Of a stretch of 64,000 nucleotides of DNA, positions 34,121 to 43,276 are shown in pieces. The DNA comes from Clostridioides sp. ES-S-0054-01 (GTDB taxonomy: Bacteria; Bacillota; Clostridia; Peptostreptococcales; Peptostreptococcaceae). The position numbers were made by a program, and so were the translations under genes. The notes beneath the pieces are model-generated. The model searched no databases, was not told the origin of the DNA, and was given only the letters and a program-made list of their open reading frames with translations. Where the stretch lies: assembly GCA_021561035.1 (NCBI GenBank), contig CP067346.1:1209001-1273000 (forward strand). The letters are read 5' to 3'. Position 1 is the first letter of the stretch. Every line of letters starts with the position of its first letter.

Positions 34121-34561
34121 ATGCAATATAGTGATAAAGTTATGGAACATTTTATGAATCCAAGAAATATGGGAGAAATTGATAATGCAAGTGGTGTAGG
34201 TGAAGTTGGAAACCCTACATGTGGAGATATAATGAAGATATTTTTAGACATAGATGGAGATGTAATAAAGGATGTTAAGTTTAAAACATTTGGCTGTGGT
34301 TCAGCTATAGCAAGTTCTTCTATGGCAACTGAAATGATAAAAGGAAAAACTATAAAAGATGCATTAGAACTTACAAATAAAGCTGTTGCGGAAGCTTTAG
34401 ATGGTTTACCACCAGTAAAGATGCATTGTTCAGTTTTAGCTGAGCAAGCTGTAAAAGCAGCACTTATAGATTATGCTCAAAAAAATAATATCCATATACC
34501 AGAATTGGATGGATATGTTATAGATGATGCTCATGACCATGATGTTGAAGAAGAAGAATAA
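34121..34561 (+). CDS. iscU: Fe-S cluster scaffold protein IscU (NifU N-terminal type)
   Basis: A 146-residue scaffold on which IscS sulfur and iron are assembled. The three ligand cysteines are C34 (NPTCGD), C59 (FGCGSAIASSS) and C103 (KMHCSVLAEQAV), and the conserved Asp36 is present. The protein carries a C-terminal acidic tail with histidines (DDAHDHDVEEEE) beyond the usual fold. The ribosome binding site GGAGGAAAA lies just upstream. A terminator about 60 bases after the stop ends the iscRSU unit. Confidence 0.95.
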   Translation: MQYSDKVMEHFMNPRNMGEIDNASGVGEVGNPTCGDIMKIFLDIDGDVIKDVKFKTFGCGSAIASSSMATEMIKGKTIKDALELTNKAVAEALDGLPPVKMHCSVLAEQAVKAALIDYAQKNNIHIPELDGYVIDDAHDHDVEEEE

Positions 34562-34622
34562 AAATAAGTGATTGTGTTATGAGAAAGTTTAAAATGATTA
34601 AAAAGAAGTATTAATGAGATAT

Positions 34623-34656
34623 AAAAAATAGCTGTTTGCAAAATAGCTATTTTTTA
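34623..34656 (+). terminator. Terminator after iscU
   Basis: An 11-bp stem AAAAAATAGCT / AGCTATTTTTT with an 11-base loop. The A and T flanks form part of the stem. Downstream, GAGCAAGC (34761-34768) and GCTTGTTC (34790-34797) form a second weaker hairpin before mnmA. Confidence 0.8.
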
Positions 34657-34845
34657 TTGCTTAAATTAATAGTTTTAACTTGTTTTAGAAGTCAATTAAT
34701 TAGCAAAATATATATTTATAATATTTGGATAATGAAAACAATTATTTTTTTTAGAAAATAGAGCAAGCTATATTTTAAATAAATACAATGCTTGTTCTAT
34801 ATGATATAATAATAAGTAATGCAAAAGATGAGGTGAAATTTGTTT

Positions 34846-35925
34846 ATGAATAAAAAAGTAATGATAGGTATGAGTGGAGGAGTTGATAGCTCTGTAGCTG
34901 CGTATCTTTTAAAACAACAAGGATATGATGTCATTGGTGTTACCATGAAATTGTGGCAAGATGATGACGATGTTGAAAATGAAGGTGGTTGCTGTTCTTT
35001 ATCTGCTGTTGAAGATGCTAGAAGGGTAGCAAATAAAATAGGTATACCATTTTATGTTCTGAATTTTAGAGAAGTATTTAAAGAGAAAGTAATAGATTAT
35101 TTTATAGATGAATATTTAGAAGGAAAAACTCCTAATCCTTGTATAGCTTGTAATAAACATATAAAATTTGATGATTTTTATAAGAAAGCTAGACAAATAG
35201 GTTGTGATTACGTAGCTACAGGTCACTATGCAAAGATAGAAAAGGATGAAAGTACAGGGAGATATTTGCTAAAAAAATCTGTTACAGATAAAAAAGACCA
35301 AACTTATGCACTTTATAATCTTACACAAGAACAACTAGAGCATACTTTATTGCCCATAGGTGATTATGAAAAAGATAGAGTAAGAGAAATTGCTAAGGAA
35401 ATTGGTATGGCAGTACACAATAAGCCCGATAGTCAAGAAATTTGTTTTGTTAAAGATAATGATTATGCAAATTATGTAAAAAAACATTCTAAAAAACGTA
35501 TTGAAGAAGGTTTTTTTGTAGATACTAAAGGCAATATACTTGGAAAGCACAGGGGTATACTATATTATACTATAGGTCAAAGAAAAGGGCTTGGAATTAC
35601 TTTTGGTAAACCAATGTTTGTAATAGATATAAATCCAATAAATAATACTATAGTTCTTGGAGATAATGAAGATTTATTTAAAAAGGAACTTATTGCAAAA
35701 AATGTTAACTTTATATCAATAGATAAATTAGAAGAACCATTAAGAGTTCAAGCAAAAATAAGATATTCAGCAAAGCCATCACTAGCTACTATCCATAAAA
35801 TAGGAGAAGACACTATTAAAATGGTTTTTGATGAAGCTCAAAGGGCTATTACTAAAGGTCAGTCTGTAGTAATGTATGATGGAGATATTGTAGTAGGTGG
35901 AGGAATAATCGAGAAAAGTTTATAA
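34846..35925 (+). CDS. mnmA: tRNA-specific 2-thiouridylase MnmA
   Basis: A 359-residue enzyme that thiolates U34 of Lys, Glu and Gln tRNAs using sulfur from a cysteine desulfurase. The P-loop is [15 protein letters not shown]. Catalytic cysteines are in [12 protein letters not shown] and QEICFV, with ATGHYAKI and [13 protein letters not shown] between them. AGGTGA (34831-34836) fits ATG 34846 better than the in-frame TTG at 34840. Its place after iscRSU supports IscS as donor. Confidence 0.96.
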   Translation: MNKKVMIGMSGGVDSSVAAYLLKQQGYDVIGVTMKLWQDDDDVENEGGCCSLSAVEDARRVANKIGIPFYVLNFREVFKEKVIDYFIDEYLEGKTPNPCIACNKHIKFDDFYKKARQIGCDYVATGHYAKIEKDESTGRYLLKKSVTDKKDQTYALYNLTQEQLEHTLLPIGDYEKDRVREIAKEIGMAVHNKPDSQEICFVKDNDYANYVKKHSKKRIEEGFFVDTKGNILGKHRGILYYTIGQRKGLGITFGKPMFVIDINPINNTIVLGDNEDLFKKELIAKNVNFISIDKLEEPLRVQAKIRYSAKPSLATIHKIGEDTIKMVFDEAQRAITKGQSVVMYDGDIVVGGGIIEKSL

Positions 35926-36077
35926 AAACATCTAAAAAATTAAAAAAATAAACAATAAAGTATATTAAGAAAGAATAAAGTTTATAAAATAAATTTATTG
36001 TATATGAGAATATAGTATTGATTAATTTTGTAAAGTTTAGTAATATAATTAGTATATTAATTAGAAAGTAAATACAG

Positions 36078-36335
36078 TGATAAGGAATAGTAAAATATTT
36101 GATGTCTTACAGAGAGAGGGAAATGCTGGAAGCCCTTAGAATATAATATTTGAAGCAGCCTTTTAGTAGCAATCTTGAACAATTTTTCTTTTATAAATAG
36201 GATTTAAGTAGAGATTGACGGTAGTTACGTTATAGCTAAGGTTTTCCGAAGATATCATAATTTATATGATAATTAGGGTGGTACCGCGATTGTCCTCGCC
36301 CCTATAAATTTATTTATAGGGACGAGGTTTTTTAT
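36078..36335 (+). promoter_or_regulatory. Alanyl T-box riboswitch in the alaS leader
   Basis: The T-box sequence AGGGTGGTACCGCG is at 36275-36288 and pairs with the uncharged tRNA acceptor end. Stem I begins near 36078 and contains AGAGAGGG and a GAAGCAGCC segment (36152-36160) with alanine codons GCA and GCC in the specifier position. The terminator overlaps at 36293-36335. With uncharged tRNA-Ala bound, the antiterminator forms and alaS is transcribed. The rest of the gap 35926-36077 is AT-rich, with TATAAT at 36044-36049 as the likely -10. Confidence 0.93.
36293..36335 (+). terminator. T-box regulated terminator
   Basis: CCTCG plus CCCCTATAAA pairs with TTTATAGGG plus CGAGG, followed by TTTTTTATTT. 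The left arm shares sequence with the antiterminator partner of the T-box. Confidence 0.92.
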
Positions 36336-36373
36336 TTAAACGAAAAAATAAAATTTATTAGGAGGAACATGAT

Positions 36374-39013
36374 ATGGAAAAGATGGGATTAAACGAAATA
36401 AGAAGTAAGTTTTTAGAATTTTTTGAGTCAAAAGGTCACTATGTAGCAAATAGTTATTCTTTAGTACCAAATAATGATAAGAGTTTATTGCTTATAAACT
36501 CAGGTATGGCACCTTTAAAAAACTATTTTTCAGGTGTAGAAGTACCTCCAAGTGTAAGAATGTGTACATCTCAAAAATGTATAAGAACAGGAGATATAGA
36601 AAACGTAGGTATAACTGCAAGACATGCTACATTCTTTGAAATGATGGGTAACTTCTCATTTGGTGATTACTTTAAAAGAGAATCAATCAAATGGGGATGG
36701 GAATTTGTTACAGAATGGCTAAATATACCAGAAGATAAGATATGGGTAACTGTATATGAAGAAGATGATGATTCTTATGATATATGGGCAAAAGAAATGA
36801 ATTTCCCAGAAGAAAGAATTGTTAGACTAGGTAAGGATGATAACTTCTGGGAGATAGGTACAGGTCCTTGTGGTCCTTGTTCAGAAATTTATTTTGATAG
36901 AGGAGAAGAATACGGATGTGACAATCCAGACTGTAAACCAGGCTGTGAATGTGATAGGTATTTGGAATTCTGGAACCATGTATTTACTCAGTTTGATAGA
37001 GATGAAGAAGGAAATTATAATCTATTAGAAAACAAGAATATAGATACAGGTATGGGTCTTGAAAGAATGGGATGCATCATGCAAGGTGTTGATACTATCT
37101 TTGAAGTAGATACAATTAAATCTATATTAGAAGCAGTTGAGAAGTTAACAGGAGTAAAATATGGAGAGAATCCCCAAAATGATATATCAATAAGAATAAT
37201 AACTGACCATATAAGAGCTGTAACATTCTTAGTTAGTGATGGAGTGCTTCCATCAAATGAAGGAAGAGGATATGTCCTTAGAAGACTTCTTAGACGTGCT
37301 GCTCGTCATGGTAAGTTATTAGGAGTAAAAGAATTATTTTTACAGAAACTAATAGATGAAGTTATAAAAGTAAATGATAAAGCATATCCAATTTTAGTTG
37401 AAAAAGAAAGCTATATTAAAAAAGTAGTTGGAATAGAAGAAGAAAAATTCAATGAAACTATAGACCAAGGGACAGAAATATTGAACTCTTATATAGAAGT
37501 ATTAAAAAATGAAGGAAAGACTGTCCTAAGTGGTCAAGAAGCCTTTAAACTATATGATACTTATGGCTTCCCTATAGACTTAACTAAGGAAATATTAGAA
37601 GAAGAGCATCTATCTGTAGATGAAGAAGCTTTTAATGAAGAAATGGAAAAACAAAAAGAAAGAGCTAGAAATGCTAGAGGAAATATGGATGGAGAAAGCT
37701 GGAAAGAAGACCCTCTATCAAAATTAGAATCTACGGTTGACAGTATATTTAATGGATATATTGAAATTTATGGTGAAGGAACTATTGAAGCCATAGTCAA
37801 AGATGATGAGTTAGTTCAAAGTGCAAAAGAAGGAGATAAGGTATCTATAGTACTGGATAATACTACTTTTTATCCTGAAGGTGGAGGACAAGTTGGAGAT
37901 TGTGGATTAATAACTAATGAAAACTTAGTTTTAGAAGTACTAAATACTAAGAAAGGTGCTAATAATAGTATAAAGCATATAGGTATAATAAAATCAGGAG
38001 CAATAAGCAATGGAGATAAAGTAAAGACACTAGTAGATGGAGAAACTAGAATGGCAGCTGCAAGAAATCACAGTGCCACACATTTACTTCATAAGGCATT
38101 AAAGGAAGTATTAGGAGACCATGTTAACCAAGCTGGTTCTTTAGTTACTCCAGAAAGACTTAGATTTGATATTACTCACTTTGAAGCTATATCAAATGAA
38201 GAGTTAAAAGTAATAGAAGAAAAAGTAAATAATGTTATTTTATCATCTTTAGACATAAAATGTGATATTATGAATATAAAGGAAGCTAAAGAAAAAGGAG
38301 CTACAGCACTATTTGGTGAAAAATATGGTGATGAGGTAAGAGTAGTTTCTATGGGAAATTATTCTACAGAACTTTGTGGAGGAACTCACTTGACAAATAC
38401 TTCTCAAATAGGAATGTTCAAAATATTATCTGAAGGTGGAGTAGCAGCAGGTGTAAGAAGAATAGAGGCAATAACAGGAAAAGCTGTTTATGAATACCTA
38501 AAAGAAAGAGATGGAATTATCTCTGAAGTTTGTGTAAACTTAAAATCTAAAGAAGACAATTTAATTCAAAGAATAAGCTCTTTATTAGAAGAGAATAAAA
38601 ATTTATCTAAAGAATTACATGATATGAAAGCTAAGATGAGTTTACAATCAGCTGATTCTATTTTTGATTCTAAAGTTGAAGTAAATGGAGTTAATTTGAT
38701 AACTAATAAATTTGAAGGTATGGATATGGATACACTAAGAGAAACAGCAGACAATCTAAGAGATAAGCTTGGTTCTGGTGTAGTGGTACTTGCAAATGTA
38801 GTAGATGATAAAGTTAACTTTGTAGTTACTGCCACTAAAGATGTATTAGAGAAGGGAATACATTCAGGCAATATTGTTAGAGAAGTTGCAAAAATAGCTG
38901 GTGGAAAAGGTGGAGGAAGACCTAATATGGCACAAGCAGGAGCTAGTGATGTGTCTAAGGTTGACGAAGCTTTAAGCTATGCAAGTGAGGTTATTAAGAC
39001 ACAAGTTAAATAA
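36374..39013 (+). CDS. alaS: Alanyl-tRNA synthetase
   Basis: An 879-residue class II synthetase. The catalytic core is N-terminal (LLINSGMAPLKNYFSG, RHATFFEMMGNFSFGDYFKR, TGMGLERM). The editing domain has the zinc-type motif HSATHLLHKALKEVLGDHV (HxxxH) and LCGGTH. A coiled-coil and C-Ala (DHHA1-like) end follows with GGKGGGRPNMAQAGASD. Aminoacylation of tRNA-Ala and clearance of Ser/Gly-tRNA-Ala are its roles. AGGAGG at 36360-36365 supports ATG 36374. Transcription is gated by the T-box upstream. Confidence 0.98.
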   Translation: MEKMGLNEIRSKFLEFFESKGHYVANSYSLVPNNDKSLLLINSGMAPLKNYFSGVEVPPSVRMCTSQKCIRTGDIENVGITARHATFFEMMGNFSFGDYFKRESIKWGWEFVTEWLNIPEDKIWVTVYEEDDDSYDIWAKEMNFPEERIVRLGKDDNFWEIGTGPCGPCSEIYFDRGEEYGCDNPDCKPGCECDRYLEFWNHVFTQFDRDEEGNYNLLENKNIDTGMGLERMGCIMQGVDTIFEVDTIKSILEAVEKLTGVKYGENPQNDISIRIITDHIRAVTFLVSDGVLPSNEGRGYVLRRLLRRAARHGKLLGVKELFLQKLIDEVIKVNDKAYPILVEKESYIKKVVGIEEEKFNETIDQGTEILNSYIEVLKNEGKTVLSGQEAFKLYDTYGFPIDLTKEILEEEHLSVDEEAFNEEMEKQKERARNARGNMDGESWKEDPLSKLESTVDSIFNGYIEIYGEGTIEAIVKDDELVQSAKEGDKVSIVLDNTTFYPEGGGQVGDCGLITNENLVLEVLNTKKGANNSIKHIGIIKSGAISNGDKVKTLVDGETRMAAARNHSATHLLHKALKEVLGDHVNQAGSLVTPERLRFDITHFEAISNEELKVIEEKVNNVILSSLDIKCDIMNIKEAKEKGATALFGEKYGDEVRVVSMGNYSTELCGGTHLTNTSQIGMFKILSEGGVAAGVRRIEAITGKAVYEYLKERDGIISEVCVNLKSKEDNLIQRISSLLEENKNLSKELHDMKAKMSLQSADSIFDSKVEVNGVNLITNKFEGMDMDTLRETADNLRDKLGSGVVVLANVVDDKVNFVVTATKDVLEKGIHSGNIVREVAKIAGGKGGGRPNMAQAGASDVSKVDEALSYASEVIKTQVK

Positions 39014-39037
39014 CATTCACTCAAGGAGGTTTTTAAT

Positions 39038-39295
39038 TTGGAAAAAGATTTAGACTACACTATGAAATTTGAAGGAATACCAGAAGATAGAATGAGTGTA
39101 GGAGATACTATTGATTTTGTATATAAAGCACTAGTTGAAAAAGGATATAACCCTATAAATCAAATTATAGGGTATCTCCTTTCTGGTGATTCTAGCTATA
39201 TAACTAGTCATAAAAATGCAAGAGCTATAATTAAAAAATTTGAAAGAGATGAGATACTTGAAGAAGTTATCACGCACTATCTGAATAGAAAGTAG
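39038..39295 (+). CDS. ireB: IreB family regulatory phosphoprotein (UPF0297)
   Basis: An 85-residue protein (EGIPEDRMSVGDTIDFVYKA, YNPINQIIGYLLSGDSSYIT). In Enterococcus the homologue IreB is phosphorylated by the IreK kinase and affects cephalosporin resistance. The N-terminal threonine in LDYTMKF is at a plausible phosphorylation position. The start is TTG 39038, eight or more bases after AAGGAGG. alaS-ireB-ruvX-DUF1292 is a conserved Firmicute order; here a 723-residue gene intervenes before ruvX. Confidence 0.93.
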   Translation: MEKDLDYTMKFEGIPEDRMSVGDTIDFVYKALVEKGYNPINQIIGYLLSGDSSYITSHKNARAIIKKFERDEILEEVITHYLNRK

Positions 39296-39304
39296 GTCAA
39301 ATAA

Positions 39305-41476
39305 ATGAGAAAAAAGATTATGTCATTGTTTGCAGTAGTCATTATGATTTTTGTATCAACTGCTAGCTATGGTTTTGCCGAAGAAAAAGGCAAGGTCATA
39401 TTTATTGATATGAATAGGACCAATCTTGGAAGTATGATGAATATTCCAATCTTAAAAAATGAGATAGAAAAGAGAGGCTATGTAGCTCTCATGAATATAA
39501 GAGGGGATCAAGGTACTGATGATAGAAGGTCTTATGCAAGTATGGGGGCAGGAACAAGAGCTGATGTAACTACTGAAGACTATATCAATTTTCAAAAAGT
39601 AGACCAAGATACTGCTAGAGCTTTTGAAGTCGCAACGGGTCAAAAAGCCAAAGAAATAAATGATTTAAGCATTAATAGATCGATAAATGAAAATCTTGAT
39701 TATGGAGAGTATGGAGCAAATTTAGGGTCATTAGGAAAAACTTTATCAGAAAATGGTTTAAAGACATCTGTAATTGGAAACGCTGATATAGTTGAAAATA
39801 ATCAATTAGTTAAAAATAGAAACTTATGTTTAGTTGCTATGGACCAATATGGAAGGATTGATTCAGGTAATATTGATAATATTAATAAGAAAGATTCTAA
39901 AATGCCATTTGGAATATCTACAGACTATGATAAGTTATTAGATGAAACTAAAAAATCTTATAAAAATAGTGATGCTATATTTGTAGAACTTGGAGATACA
40001 TATAGATTAGATATGTATAGATTGAATCTAAATGATAATACTTATGCTACAATGAAAAAAAACATTGTAAAAAATATAAATAAATATCTTGAACAAGTGT
40101 TTTCTATGGTTGAAGAAAATGACACTGTTTATATAGCAAGTGCATTTCCAAGTGACTTAGATTATAAAAATAAGAGAAGACTTTCTCCAATAATAAAATT
40201 TAGTGGGGAAGGAAAAGGTGTATTGGAATCTGCTACAACAAGAAAGGATGGGATTGTCGCAAACCTAGATGTTGGAGTGGATATATTAAGTACATTTGGT
40301 CTTGAAAATAAAGAGATGGTAGGTAGAAGCTATACCTTAGTAAATAAAGATGATAATGTTAGTTATCTAAAATCACTTTATGAAAGGGCAGTATCTATAT
40401 CTTCAATAAGGTCAAGTATTATAAATGGTTTTGTAGGCGTGATATCTGCTTCTTGGGTAATTGCAATGTTTGCAATTTTCTTTAGAAATTATATGCCACA
40501 TAAAGAGCGTGTATTCAAAGTACTTAAGGAGTTTATAAAATTAGGTATAATAATGCCACTATCATTTATGTTAGCTCCTTTGATGAATTTTAAAACTCCA
40601 ATTTCAATATCTTTGGGAATATTTGCGACTACATTAATATTATACTTATTAGGTAGAAAATTATTTAAGGACAATGATATAAAGCACATGGGATTTTTTG
40701 CAACACTTACTATTTTAGTAATAGTTATAGACGCTGTATTTGGGACATACTTAATGCAAAATAACATAATGAGTTATGATGCTGTCATTGGAGCTAGATA
40801 CTATGGTGTAGGAAATGAATATGAGGGTGTAACTATAGCAAGTGCAGTCTTTGGTTTAGCAGTATTATTACATTATAAGAAAATCTCTAAATTGTATGTT
40901 GTGACTTTTTCTTTAACAATACTTATAACTAGTGCATATCCTTCGATGGGTGCAAATGTTGGTGGAGCTATATCAGAATGTGTAGCATATTTGTTGTTTA
41001 TAATGCTTATATATGACATTAAATTAGATTTTAAGAAAGTTATATTATTGGCTATTTCAGCTGTAGTTGTCGTTTGTGTATTTGCAGCTTTAGATATAGT
41101 TTCAGGTAGTGAATCTCATTTAGGTATGTTTGTACAGCGAATTTTCTTAAATGGTCCAGGAGAGATATTACAAACATTTGGAAGAAAAATTCAAATGAAT
41201 ATGCAACTAGCACAGACAAGTGTGTGGGTAAATATTTTACTTGTAGGAATTGGAGTAATTGCAATACTTATATTTAAACCATCTAGACACTTTAGGAAGA
41301 TAATGAACAACTTCCCAATCTTATTTAAAGGGTTTATTGCATCTATGGTTGGTTGTATAATTACTCTTTTAGTTAATGACTCTGGAATAGTTGCTGCATC
41401 TACAGCATCTATATATATACTTATACCACTCATAATAATAAGTATAAATATGATAATATTTGAAAAAAATAACTAA
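39305..41476 (+). CDS. Uncharacterised exported/polytopic membrane protein, 723 residues
   Basis: A signal peptide-like start (MRKKIMSLFAVVIMIFVSTA, then SYGFAEE) is followed by an external domain of about 350 residues. About ten hydrophobic segments fill residues ~378-720. The external domain starts GKVIFIDMNRTNLG. It ends with RRLSPIIKFSGEGKGVL, then ATTRKDGIVANLDVGVDIL, then STFG, a pattern like the C-terminal part of alkaline-phosphatase-fold proteins. I do not see a clear metal-ligand set, so it may be a catalytically dead or divergent member. It begins nine bases after ireB, with only a weak ribosome binding site, so it is coupled to alaS-ireB. A strong terminator separates it from ruvX. 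Function unknown. Confidence 0.85.
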   Translation: MRKKIMSLFAVVIMIFVSTASYGFAEEKGKVIFIDMNRTNLGSMMNIPILKNEIEKRGYVALMNIRGDQGTDDRRSYASMGAGTRADVTTEDYINFQKVDQDTARAFEVATGQKAKEINDLSINRSINENLDYGEYGANLGSLGKTLSENGLKTSVIGNADIVENNQLVKNRNLCLVAMDQYGRIDSGNIDNINKKDSKMPFGISTDYDKLLDETKKSYKNSDAIFVELGDTYRLDMYRLNLNDNTYATMKKNIVKNINKYLEQVFSMVEENDTVYIASAFPSDLDYKNKRRLSPIIKFSGEGKGVLESATTRKDGIVANLDVGVDILSTFGLENKEMVGRSYTLVNKDDNVSYLKSLYERAVSISSIRSSIINGFVGVISASWVIAMFAIFFRNYMPHKERVFKVLKEFIKLGIIMPLSFMLAPLMNFKTPISISLGIFATTLILYLLGRKLFKDNDIKHMGFFATLTILVIVIDAVFGTYLMQNNIMSYDAVIGARYYGVGNEYEGVTIASAVFGLAVLLHYKKISKLYVVTFSLTILITSAYPSMGANVGGAISECVAYLLFIMLIYDIKLDFKKVILLAISAVVVVCVFAALDIVSGSESHLGMFVQRIFLNGPGEILQTFGRKIQMNMQLAQTSVWVNILLVGIGVIAILIFKPSRHFRKIMNNFPILFKGFIASMVGCIITLLVNDSGIVAASTASIYILIPLIIISINMIIFEKNN

Positions 41477-41514
41477 AAAATTTTTTACTGTTCATATACG
41501 ATTTAAATAAAAAA

Positions 41515-41573
41515 TGCAATATGATTATTAATGTAAACTGGACGCTTACATAAAAAATCATATTGCAATTTTT
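41515..41573 (+). terminator. Two-tier terminator hairpin before ruvX
   Basis: The outer stem TGCAATATGATT / AATCATATTGCA (12 bp) and inner stem TGTAA / TTACA are separated by an AT internal loop, with the apical loop ACTGGACGC and a tail of T's. It ends the alaS-ireB-membrane protein unit. Confidence 0.85.
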
Positions 41574-41627
41574 ATGATTGATAATATGTATTTAACCTGT
41601 AGAATATAAATAAATAAAGGAGGAACT

Positions 41628-42053
41628 ATGTTAGACGGAAGAATAATGGGTCTTGATGTTGGTGATAAAACTATTGGAGTTGCTGTCAGTGATTTGATGG
41701 GATTAACTGCACAAGGTGTAAAAACAATAAAAAGAGTTGGTAAGAAAAAAGATATTGAAGAAATAAAAGCAATAATAAAAGAAAAGCAAGTAAATAAAAT
41801 TGTATCAGGATTACCAAAAAATATGAATGGAACTTTAGGTCCACAGGGAGAAAAAGTAATCAAGTTTTGTGAGTTAGTAAAAGAAGAAACAGGTCTTGAA
41901 GTAGAATTTTGGGATGAGAGACTTTCTACAGTAGCAGCAGAGAGGTCTTTATTAGAGGCAGATGTTAGTAGACAAAAAAGAAAAAAAGTTATAGATATGT
42001 TGGCCGCAGTAATAATTTTGCAAGGGTATTTAGATTTTAAAATAAATTCATAA
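41628..42053 (+). CDS. ruvX: Putative Holliday junction resolvase RuvX (YqgF)
   Basis: A 141-residue RNase H-fold protein. Conserved features are [17 protein letters not shown] (first catalytic Asp), [19 protein letters not shown] and [16 protein letters not shown]. Members act in Holliday junction resolution or 16S rRNA 5' processing; which applies here is not shown. The ribosome binding site is AAAGGAGGAAC. DUF1292 and fur genes follow. Confidence 0.94.
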   Translation: MLDGRIMGLDVGDKTIGVAVSDLMGLTAQGVKTIKRVGKKKDIEEIKAIIKEKQVNKIVSGLPKNMNGTLGPQGEKVIKFCELVKEETGLEVEFWDERLSTVAAERSLLEADVSRQKRKKVIDMLAAVIILQGYLDFKINS

Positions 42054-42130
42054 AAGAACTATAAAATTGAATACTTATGATATATAATATAAATAATAAA
42101 AATAAAAATAAATTTGAGGTGATTGACATT

Positions 42131-42418
42131 ATGGAAGAAAATATAATAAATTTAATAGACGAAAATGGCGTTGAAAGCCAATTTGAAATAATATTAACAT
42201 TAGAAGCAGAAGGAAAAGAATATGCAATATTAATGCCTTTAGATGATGAAGAAGCTGAAGAAGCTTTAATCTTTAGAATCGATGAGGATGAAGAAGGTGA
42301 AATCTTAATACCTTTAGAAAGTGATGAAGAGTATGAAACTGTTGTAGCTGTGTATACTGCTATAATGGAAGAAGAAGGTTTAAATTACGACGAAGATGAA
42401 TCAAATGGACTTAACTAG
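42131..42418 (+). CDS. DUF1292 family protein (YrzB-like)
   Basis: A 95-residue, very acidic protein (NIINLIDENGVESQFEIILT, EYAILMPLDDEEAEEALIFR, ILIPLESDEEYETVVAVY). The family is widespread next to ruvX in Firmicutes but has no assigned function. An in-frame ATG at 42077 is upstream, but GAGGTGAT just before 42131 fixes the start. The run of acidic residues is a family trait. Confidence 0.9.
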   Translation: MEENIINLIDENGVESQFEIILTLEAEGKEYAILMPLDDEEAEEALIFRIDEDEEGEILIPLESDEEYETVVAVYTAIMEEEGLNYDEDESNGLN

Positions 42419-42627
42419 ATAAAGGATTAAGTTTGTATATAAAAAATCAGGTATTTATTATATTTGCTTTAATTAAGTTTTATTAATTGTAAAAGCATTT
42501 GTAGTATATATCTGTTTTTTTTGTTTTAATATAAAAATATCAAAAAATTTATGAATTTTGGTGAATAATATATCTTTTATGGGTATATATTTATATTATG
42601 AGAATAACTTAAATTTTTTCAAATGTC

Positions 42628-42680
42628 TTGACAAAAAATGAATTATCAATTAAAATATTACTTAATAAAGATTATCAATT
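42628..42680 (+). promoter_or_regulatory. fur promoter with direct repeats
   Basis: TTGACA at 42628-42633, 17 bases, TAAAAT at 42651-42656. TTATCAATT occurs at 42643-42651 and again at 42672-42680 (29 bases apart), overlapping the spacer and the start region. ATTATCAATT-type half sites resemble Fur boxes, suggesting autoregulation. The earlier part of the gap (42419-42627) has no clear feature. Confidence 0.55.
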
Positions 42681-42701
42681 GAAAATAGTAAGGGTGATGT
42701 T

Positions 42702-43160
42702 ATGGCAAACACAATGGATTTATTAAAAGACAAGTTAAAAGAAACTGGTTTTAAGATTACGCCACAAAGAAGAGCAATAGTTGAAATATTGCTTAAACAT
42801 GACCATTCACATCTAAGTAGTGAGGAAATCTATGATTTAGTTAGGGTTGACTGTCCTGAAATAGGATTAGCTACTGTATATAGAACAATGCAGTTGTTGG
42901 ATGAAATAGGATTAATATCAAAACTAAACTTAGACGATGGATGTATAAGATATGAGATTAGTCTGCACAAAGAAGACTGTCATAATCATCATCATCTTAT
43001 TTGTAAAAATTGTGGAAAGATAATGGAAGCTAAAGAAGACCTTTTAGACAATATAGAAAAAGAGATACAATCATTGTACAAATTTAAAATACTTGATCAT
43101 GATGTTAAATTTTATGGACTATGTGACGAGTGTAATGGAGTAAGCGACTCAGAAGAATAA
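42702..43160 (+). CDS. fur: Ferric uptake regulator Fur
   Basis: A 152-residue Fur-family repressor. The winged helix contains FKITPQRRAIVEILLKHDHSH and ATVYRTMQLLDEIGLI. The regulatory region has HNHHH (residues 94-98), and two CxxC pairs, C101/C104 and C141/C144, form the structural zinc site. This sequence fits Fur rather than PerR or Zur, but subfamily assignment is not certain from motifs alone. The ribosome binding site is GGGTGATG. A long terminator follows. Confidence 0.92.
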   Translation: MANTMDLLKDKLKETGFKITPQRRAIVEILLKHDHSHLSSEEIYDLVRVDCPEIGLATVYRTMQLLDEIGLISKLNLDDGCIRYEISLHKEDCHNHHHLICKNCGKIMEAKEDLLDNIEKEIQSLYKFKILDHDVKFYGLCDECNGVSDSEE

Positions 43161-43180
43161 ACTTCTATTGCTTAATGTCG

Positions 43181-43233
43181 ATGGAAGAATAGTATAGAAC
43201 TTTTATATTCTATGCTATTCTTCCATTTTTTAT
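43181..43233 (+). terminator. Terminator after fur
   Basis: A stem of about 18 bp with one mismatch: ATGGAAGAATAG...ATAGAA against TTCTAT...CTATTCTTCCAT, then TTTTTTATT. It may also serve the converging minus-strand gene. Confidence 0.9.
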
Positions 43234-43276
43234 TATAAATCATCTATAAAGTATAAATATACAGTTTTCAAAGTGT

